57,049 nucleotides of DNA from Bryobacteraceae bacterium (GTDB taxonomy: Bacteria > Acidobacteriota > Terriglobia > Bryobacterales > Bryobacteraceae): contig JAHCHE010000013.1 of NCBI GenBank assembly GCA_026129905.1, forward strand, positions 165,475 to 222,523, written 5' to 3'. Positions within the stretch are counted from its first letter, which is position 1. Each line of letters begins with the position of its first letter. This document shows, piece after piece, positions 51,834 to 57,049 of this stretch. The translations under genes were made by a program, and so were the position numbers. The notes beneath the pieces are model-generated. The model was given only the letters and a program-made list of their open reading frames with translations, did no database searches and was not told where the DNA came from.

Positions 51834-53975
51834 TCAGGGCCGGGCAGAGCCGGCGCCGGTCTGGCCCAACGCCGCGCCAGGACGTGGAGGCAATCCGGAG
51901 ATTGAAGGTAGAACAGGCGCGCCGGGCGCCGTCCGGCGCCGGGAATCGCCTTGGGTAATTACGCCGAGAAACAGGCTCGGCTCTTCGCCGATTTCGGCGG
52001 TGAGTTTCGTACCTTCGCCGAAGGAGAACTCGCGCGTGCCCGGCTGAATCTCAAGCATTTCGAGCATGCCGGCGTAGAGCCCGCCGACGGGCTTGCCATC
52101 GACGCGCACCGAGGAGTTCGGCAGGGTGGCCAGCAGCCGTCCCCGGCCCCGAAACGCACTGACAGCGACGGCATCGACGCCGCGGGCGGTGGGGCCGCTC
52201 ATGATGATCGGTGGTTGGCCCTGCAGGATGCGGAATCGCACGGTCGCTTGCCCAAGGTCCGGACGCGAAACGGTGATCCAATGGATACCGGTCTGCAACT
52301 GCGTGAGGACGTGGCGACCGCCGCTAAGCGGCTCGACGAGGATGCGGTCCAGAGACACCGTGCCGCCGGCGAAATCGGCCGTGATGCGAACAACGGGGGG
52401 AAGCGGCGGGAGCCGCAACACGATCGCGGTAGGCCCGCCGGGCTCAACGTTCACGTTGGCGTCGACCGGCTGATAGCCCGGCAGGCGCGCGGCTACATGG
52501 TAGGAGCCGTGGCGCAGGTTAAAGGGCGGCTCCACCTGCCGGCCGTCGATCTGCACAACAGCGCCCGACGGTTCGATCGTCAGTTGCGCCGAGTTGCCGG
52601 ACTGGAAGTGCGCGACTGCCGCGATCCCGAGCACGACGGCGAGCGAGGCGCCGACCATGGCGAGCACGCGCTTTGACGGTACGAACCGGAGCACGGGGGA
52701 GCGGCGTCGCCGGTGAGGGACGTACGGTTTTTTCGCGGAGCGAACGGGCGCCGGTTCCTTCTCCGCGGCCGCCGGAACGGGCGGTGAACTCGCTTTGGGC
52801 TCCTGGACCGGGGGCGCGGCGGACGGCGACGCCTTCCCCTCCTCGATCCGCTTCTTCAACTCGATCCCGCTGGCATGGCCGGGATCGAGTTCCAGGAGTT
52901 CCTCGATCTTCTGCGAAGCGATCAGATACTCCTCGTCGCGGAACCGCCGTTCGGCCGCTTCCAGCAGCCGGCCGACGGTCTTCCGCCTGGCCTCGTCCTC
53001 AATGGTTCGGCGGAGTTCCGCGAGATCGGGCGAAACGAAGCCTTCGGCTTCACAGCCGGCGAGGATCTCGCGGGCGTACTCGAGGTCGCCACCGGCGAGC
53101 GCGGCCCGAGCTTTCGCTAAGCGGGGCTGGACGCGCTCCGGATTGAAGTATTCGATCGGCTCGTTGCGCACGGCTTTTTGCAGGCACTCCGCCATGTCCT
53201 GGGCTGTGGCGAACCGGTGGGCGGGATGCTTGGCCATGGCCTTGTGAATCACCAGGCTGATCGCGCGGCCAACGGCGGGATTGGTCTCCGTCAGCAGGGG
53301 CGGGACGCGGTGGAGAATGGCATCGACGATGTCGGTCTCGGTGGCGCCGTCGAAGGGGTTGCGCGTGGCCAGCGCCTCCCAGCCGACCAGGCCGAGGGCG
53401 AAGATATCGACGCTGGCGGTGAGCGGCTTGCGGGAAAGCTGCTCTGGAGCCATGTAGCGGAGTGTGCCCCGCAGTCCCATCGTCGCGTTGCGATCGACGA
53501 GGTGAGCGACGCCGAAGTCGATGAGGTTCACCGAGTAGTCTTCGAGGATGAAGATGTTGCTCGGCTTGAGATCGCGGTGAATCAGGCCGCGCTCGTGGGC
53601 GGCGTGGAGACCGCGAGCCGCCTGGATCAGGATGTCCACGACGCGGTCGACAGGCAGGGGCTCGGAGGAGCTTTCGATCAGTTCCTGAAGCGTGCGGCCC
53701 CGGAGGAGGGGCATGACGAAGTACGGCTTGCGGCGCCCGTCCTCTTCAAGTTCGCCGCTGTCGTAGACGTCAACGATGTTGGGGTGGCTGATCTGGGAGA
53801 GCAGCGCCAGTTCCTGCCGGAACAGCTCGAGGGTTTCGGCGGACGTTTCATTGCTGAGTGTCTTCAGCGCCACGTGGCGGCCGTGTTTCTTGTCGAAGGC
53901 CTGGTAAACCACGCCCATCCCGCCACGGCCTAGCTGACGTTCGACGTCGTAGTACGGCGTCCGGCTCTCGGACAC
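51834..53975 (-). CDS. PEGA-domain Ser/Thr protein kinase
   Basis: 713 residues from GTG 53975, which follows GAGGGGG by about 4 bases; ATG 54008 would add 11 residues. Kinase domain about 8-275: GRGGMGVVY loop, Lys38 (VALK), HRDLKPSN (Asp135), DFGVAHL (Asp153) and MAPEQL. A helical, TPR-like linker follows (about 295-390), then a proline-rich stretch, a basic RRRR patch and one membrane helix (about 434-452). The periplasmic part has PEGA-type strands (QIDGRQVEPPFNLRHGSYHVAARLPGY) and ends in a long disordered tail. It probably senses an envelope signal and phosphorylates cytosolic targets. Confidence 0.92.
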   Translation of the reverse strand: MSESRTPYYDVERQLGRGGMGVVYQAFDKKHGRHVALKTLSNETSAETLELFRQELALLSQISHPNIVDVYDSGELEEDGRRKPYFVMPLLRGRTLQELIESSSEPLPVDRVVDILIQAARGLHAAHERGLIHRDLKPSNIFILEDYSVNLIDFGVAHLVDRNATMGLRGTLRYMAPEQLSRKPLTASVDIFALGLVGWEALATRNPFDGATETDIVDAILHRVPPLLTETNPAVGRAISLVIHKAMAKHPAHRFATAQDMAECLQKAVRNEPIEYFNPERVQPRLAKARAALAGGDLEYAREILAGCEAEGFVSPDLAELRRTIEDEARRKTVGRLLEAAERRFRDEEYLIASQKIEELLELDPGHASGIELKKRIEEGKASPSAAPPVQEPKASSPPVPAAAEKEPAPVRSAKKPYVPHRRRRSPVLRFVPSKRVLAMVGASLAVVLGIAAVAHFQSGNSAQLTIEPSGAVVQIDGRQVEPPFNLRHGSYHVAARLPGYQPVDANVNVEPGGPTAIVLRLPPLPPVVRITADFAGGTVSLDRILVEPLSGGRHVLTQLQTGIHWITVSRPDLGQATVRFRILQGQPPIIMSGPTARGVDAVAVSAFRGRGRLLATLPNSSVRVDGKPVGGLYAGMLEMLEIQPGTREFSFGEGTKLTAEIGEEPSLFLGVITQGDSRRRTAPGAPVLPSISGLPPRPGAALGQTGAGSARP

Positions 53976-54085
53976 AATCCCCCTCGGTTGCCAAATCCAA
54001 TATACCAACTCGCGTTCGGGCAGCCTATAGCGGGAAACCCTGGATAGTAGCGGTACGCGGGGGAGAGGCAGCAGAATGGGAATAC

Positions 54086-54559
54086 ATGCGAAAAACGCTC
54101 ATTCGCGACGAACCGGCCTCCCGCGTAACGGATACAGGCCCGTGGCTGGAGCTGGAAGGCTTGGCTTCCGTGGAGATCACGTCGGAGGCGCCGGAGCATC
54201 CGATCGAGGCGGCCCTGGGAGCAGCCGGCGGGTCGGGTTGGCGGGCCGCCGAAGCCGGTCCGCAACGCATCAAGCTTCTGTTCGACCAGCCTCAGACGAT
54301 ACGCCGCGTACTGCTGGTGTTTCGCGAAACGGAGGTCGAGCGGACGCACGAGTTCACCCTGAGCTGGACTCCGGAAGGCGATGCGAGGCCGCGGGAGATC
54401 GTGCGGCAGCAGTGGAACTTCAGCCCGGGCGCCGCGAGCGAGGAGCGGGAGGAGTACCACGTCGAGCTTTCGGGCGTGAAGGTACTGGAACTGCGAATCG
54501 TCCCGAACATATCCGGCGGGAACGACCGGGCTTCTCTGGCTCTGCTGCGCGTCGGCTGA
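54086..54559 (+). CDS. Discoidin (F5/8 type C)-like single-domain protein
   Basis: 157 residues, no signal peptide. The beta-sandwich pattern fits a galactose-binding/discoidin-like domain: WLELEGLASVEITSEAPEHPIEAAL, QRIKLLFDQPQTIRRVLLVFRETEVERTHEFTLSW, REIVRQQWNFSPGAA and VKVLELRIVPNISG. Cytosolic relatives of this size exist in several bacteria but their ligand is unknown. The start is taken as ATG 54086; the open frame upstream to 53858 overlaps the kinase gene and is not supported. Confidence 0.72.
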   Translation: MRKTLIRDEPASRVTDTGPWLELEGLASVEITSEAPEHPIEAALGAAGGSGWRAAEAGPQRIKLLFDQPQTIRRVLLVFRETEVERTHEFTLSWTPEGDARPREIVRQQWNFSPGAASEEREEYHVELSGVKVLELRIVPNISGGNDRASLALLRVG

Positions 54560-54672
54560 GCGGCGCGCCGCATCCGGCTTCCGGCGGGCGAATGAAATGA
54601 ACCGCCATCTTCGCGCGTCCATGTCGCAGGGGCTGCGCCTCGCGGCTTCTTTGCCCAAATAGAGAAAGCGAC

Positions 54673-55242
54673 ATGCGACAAAGAGACTTCATCGCTGCAA
54701 TTCCGTGCGCCGTCATGGCGGCGGCTTTTGCGACGCATTGCGCGCCTGCCGGGCCTTCGGCGGCGGTCGCGGAACTGCGCCGGGCGGACGGCGCTCGCGT
54801 GGGGACGGCGCGCTTCGAGCCCGCCGGGGAGAGCGTGCGGGTTCGCGTCGAAGTGGAGAACCTCAGCCCGGGCTCTCACGGCATCCACGTCCACGAGATC
54901 GCCGCGTGCGAGCCGCCGGATTTCGCTTCGGCGGGCGGCCATTTCAACCCGGGCGGCCACCACCACGACCACACGGATCCGGCGGGACACCATGCCGGGG
55001 ATCTCCCGAACCTCGAGGTAGGGGATGACGGAAGGGGGGCGCTGGACGCGGTACTGACCGGCGTCACGCTGTCCGGCCGGGGGCATCACTCGCTGTTTCA
55101 CCGGACGGGTTCCAGCCTGGTGATCCACCATCATCCGGACGATTACACAACGAATCCGTCCGGAGGCGCGGGCGACCGGTTGGCGTGCGGCGTGATTGTG
55201 GCCGCATCCGGCAACGATTCCGCGGAGACGGCCGGCCCGTAA
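54673..55242 (+). CDS. sodC: Cu/Zn superoxide dismutase (periplasmic)
   Basis: 189 residues with a signal peptide (FIAAIPCAVMAAAFATHC). HGIHVHEIAACEPPDFASAGGHFNP gives copper ligands His72/His74, the disulfide Cys79 and bridging His90. HHAGDLPN gives the zinc Asp110, HHHPDDYTTNPSGGAGDRLACGV the last Cu His and Cys172. A His-rich insert (GGHHHDHTDPAGHH, 95-108) is a metal-loading loop as in several bacterial SodC. It removes superoxide in the periplasm. SD GAGAAAG precedes the ATG. It stands alone, 113 bases after the discoidin-like gene. Confidence 0.94.
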   Translation: MRQRDFIAAIPCAVMAAAFATHCAPAGPSAAVAELRRADGARVGTARFEPAGESVRVRVEVENLSPGSHGIHVHEIAACEPPDFASAGGHFNPGGHHHDHTDPAGHHAGDLPNLEVGDDGRGALDAVLTGVTLSGRGHHSLFHRTGSSLVIHHHPDDYTTNPSGGAGDRLACGVIVAASGNDSAETAGP

Positions 55243-55440
55243 TTCGGCGCGGCGGCCGGCTGGGACGAGAACCGCCGCGGAGCAGCCGCTGCGTGAATTA
55301 AGTAACAACCTAATGGAATTCCCCAGGAATTCGCAAGAAGCTGGGGCCGATTGCTGTAACGGATTCACCGAGACCGAGTCCTATGACTGAAATCGATCAG
55401 GGGAACCTGCCGGAGCACACCACGAAAGGCGGGATACTGT

Positions 55441-55794
55441 ATGCCTTCTCGTCACGCTGAGAAGCGCCCGGAGAAGCGCGGCCGGTTTGCCTTGTGGCTG
55501 GCCACGATGGCAATCGCCGCCGCGTTGGCGTCGTGTCAACGTGAAGAAGAAGCGATTCGCCGGACGCCGCAGCCAAGCGGCCCTTCGCCCATTTCCATCC
55601 TCCGTCAGTGCGAATTGCAGCCGGGTCAGCCCGCCGCGCCGGCCGCGTTTCGCGGTCCCTTCGCCAGGAGCGAGTACTCGCCAACAGACGCGAACCGCTC
55701 GGACAACGCCGGAGATGAAATTTCTCGGAGCCGCTCGATGGGGGTGAGCGGCATCCTGCTCAGCGGCTATGTCCGCCTGTACACGATACGATGA
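55441..55794 (+). pseudogene. Truncated lipoprotein, probable remnant of a XoxG-like cytochrome c
   Basis: 117 codons. The start has a signal with a lipobox-like ALASC (Cys32), then CQREEEAIRR and ELQPGQPAAPAAFRGPFARSEYSP. The last resembles the N-terminal part of the c-type cytochromes that accompany PQQ alcohol dehydrogenases, where a CxxCH heme site should follow about 20 residues later. Here the frame goes into unrelated sequence and stops, with no CxxCH at all. It overlaps the next gene (ATGA), so the original operon context is kept. The assignment rests on short similarity and on the neighbour; it could be a genuine small lipoprotein. Confidence 0.45.
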
Positions 55795-56648
55795 GCCGGA
55801 GGAACCTGATGTTCACGCAAACGGCGGCCGCGTGCGGGGTGATCACGCTGGCATCCGCGGCGATGTTGATGATCGCGGCGCGGCCCCCGGCGGCGGCGCC
55901 TTCGCCGGAACGTCGTGCGTTCCGGGTGTGCGCCGATCCGAACAATCTTCCGTTTTCCAACGACCGCGGCGAAGGCTTCGAGAACCACATCGCGGAGCTG
56001 ATCGCGTCCGAACTCGGCGCATCGGTGGAGTATGCATGGCGGGCGCAGCGCCGGGGATTCATCCGCAACACGCTGTCGGCGGGGGCCTGCGATGTCGTGC
56101 TCGGGGCGCCGGCCGGCTACGACCCGGTGCTCACGTCCCGGCCGTATTATCGCTCCTCGTACGCGTTCGTGAAGCGCCGCGGCCGCGACCCCGTACGCTC
56201 CTTTGACGATCCGCGGCTCAGGCGGATGAAGATCGGCGTTCACTTGGCCGGAGACGACGGGGCGAACCCGCCGCCGGCGCACGCGCTTGCCGCCCGCGGC
56301 ATCATCGACAACGTCGCGGGCTACACGCTGTACGGCGACTATAGCAAACCGAATCCACCCGCGCGCCTGATCGAGGCGGTGGCCAAGGGCGACATCGACG
56401 TGGCGATCGCCTGGGGACCGATCGCCGGCTATTTCGCGGCGAGGCAGCCCGTCGCGCTGGAGGTGACGCCGATCGAGGGCGACGACCGGCTGCCGCACCT
56501 GCCATTCGTTTACGAAATCTCGCTGGGCGTCCGGAAGTCGGCCAAGGCGTTGCGGGCGGAACTCGAGCACATTCTCGATAAAAGGCAGGCGGATATCGAT
56601 GAAATTCTCGCGGAATTTGACGTGCCGGCAGCGACGGCCGAGCGATGA
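55791..56648 (+). CDS. Quinoprotein dehydrogenase-associated periplasmic binding protein (XoxJ/MxaJ-like)
   Basis: 285 residues with a signal peptide (about 1-33). RAFRVCADPNNLPFSNDRGEGFENHIAELIASELG is the standard opening of the MxaJ/XoxJ family of SBP-fold proteins linked to PQQ methanol dehydrogenases. Later CDVVLGAPAGYDPVLTSRPYYRSSYAFV, IGVHLAGDDGANPPPAHALAARGI and IDVAIAWGPIAGYFA fit the bilobed fold. The frame is intact. The start could also be ATG 55809, which has a better SD (GGAGGAACCTG). No XoxF gene is in the window. It ends ATGA into the ctaG remnant. Confidence 0.85.
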   Translation: MSRRNLMFTQTAAACGVITLASAAMLMIAARPPAAAPSPERRAFRVCADPNNLPFSNDRGEGFENHIAELIASELGASVEYAWRAQRRGFIRNTLSAGACDVVLGAPAGYDPVLTSRPYYRSSYAFVKRRGRDPVRSFDDPRLRRMKIGVHLAGDDGANPPPAHALAARGIIDNVAGYTLYGDYSKPNPPARLIEAVAKGDIDVAIAWGPIAGYFAARQPVALEVTPIEGDDRLPHLPFVYEISLGVRKSAKALRAELEHILDKRQADIDEILAEFDVPAATAER

Positions 56649-56942
56649 GAACCCGGCGGCGCGCCGCGATCGCCGTTGGATTGGCTGCTAGGTTCCCTGG
56701 CGCTCGGCGCGCATGAAGGCGAACCGTTGGAGCCGCAAGACCTGCCCACCGCCTGGGTGTTCGATCCGCCGATCGTCGCCGGCCTTTGGAGCGAGTGGGC
56801 CTCCCTGGCGATTGCGCTGATCTCGCCCTTGCACCCGATGGGAGAGGTTGTCGGCCTCCTTCTGTTCGCCGCGTGGTGGCTGCGCGAATCCGCCCGGCGG
56901 TTGGAACTGGCGGAACCGCTGGCCACTCGAGCGGAGGAATAA
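56645..56942 (+). pseudogene. CtaG-like cytochrome oxidase assembly protein remnant
   Basis: ATG 56645 gives a basic leader (MRTRRRAAIAVGLAA) and then a stop after 23 codons. Another frame continues LLGSLALGAHEGEPLEPQDL, TAWVFDPPIVAGL, SLAIALISPLHPMGEVV and FAAWWLRESARR. These match, in order, the N-terminus, helix-2 region and C-terminus of CtaG (caa3 oxidase assembly) proteins, which are normally about 270-300 residues. Two internal stretches are missing and one frameshift is needed. The 88-residue frame could still be translated from TTG 56676. The last 107 bases of the window hold nothing I can name. Confidence 0.6.
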
Positions 56943-57049
56943 CGCCAGCGCGTCTGACCCTTGCGCGATTCACGGACGACGGGCGGAAGGCCAATCCGCG
57001 GGGTACGACGGCGCGCCGGCAACGCCGATCCTCAGTCCCAGCCGCGCGC

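Noticed and set aside
55313-55335. Two GGAATTC copies between sodC and the next gene
   Set aside because: A 7-base direct repeat a few bases apart is likely chance; no symmetry with a promoter and no further copies nearby.

Overview
The window looks like chromosomal DNA from a high-GC, Gram-negative soil bacterium. The best guess is an Acidobacteriota member of the Solibacter/Bryobacter type. This is inferred from an Oar-like TonB receptor with an N-terminal carboxypeptidase-regulatory domain, a PEGA-domain Ser/Thr kinase, many secreted CehA/McbA, CE15, SMP-30 and M1 enzymes, LptC/LptA and OmpH genes, and dispersed REP-like hairpins with a RAYT remnant. I see no rRNA, tRNA, CRISPR array or intact transposon. 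No taxonomic marker was searched.

Layout. 1-240: C-terminal piece of a decayed group II intron maturase. 310-5324 (minus): CE15 glucuronoyl esterase, small membrane protein, OmpH/Skp chaperone, barrel-fold glycosidase-like protein, ceramidase-like hydrolase. 5396-7699 (plus): single-subunit quinol nitric oxide reductase. 7712-10946: a small DNA-binding-like protein, an NmrA pseudogene, a VOC protein, a NadD-like nucleotidyltransferase and an enolase-superfamily dehydratase. 16263 down to 10978 (minus): a tightly packed four-gene operon of TPR/HExxH protein, zinc-ribbon SAHH-like protein, GT1-type glycosyltransferase and TMEM175-type channel, with a divergent HEPN-like protein at 16317. This is the best candidate here for an undescribed system. 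17024-18454: PLP decarboxylase. 24219 down to 18537 (minus): YtxH, DUF948-like, CpsB-type PHP phosphatase, exported MEMO-AMMECR1 fusion, M1 aminopeptidase. 24269-27121 (plus): recX and a large LptC/OstA protein.

27256-37715 holds a Tat-like exported DegT aminotransferase, a DUF4097 protein, other secreted proteins, two different secreted propeller-plus-CehA/McbA proteins and msrA. A REP hairpin / internally deleted RAYT / REP hairpin unit lies between msrA and the second CehA protein. 37796-40717: FAD-linked oxidase, SMP-30 lactonase, an odd nested palindrome and a cupin. 40848-43220: overlapping dTDP-sugar genes rmlA-rmlC-rmlB (no rmlD here). 43500-46895: TonB-dependent receptor, followed by a 45-residue protein with 11 cysteines. 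47325-51831: PspC, DUF192, BNR-repeat protein translationally coupled to a MoaD/ThiS-like protein, DoxX, PhnB-like and GH100-like proteins. 51834-55242: PEGA kinase, discoidin-like protein, Cu/Zn SOD. 55441-56942: an apparently intact XoxJ-like binding protein between what look like remnants of a cytochrome c gene and a ctaG gene.

Most genes serve cell-envelope, extracellular carbohydrate and stress functions. Decay is frequent: five pseudogenes or remnants are visible by eye.
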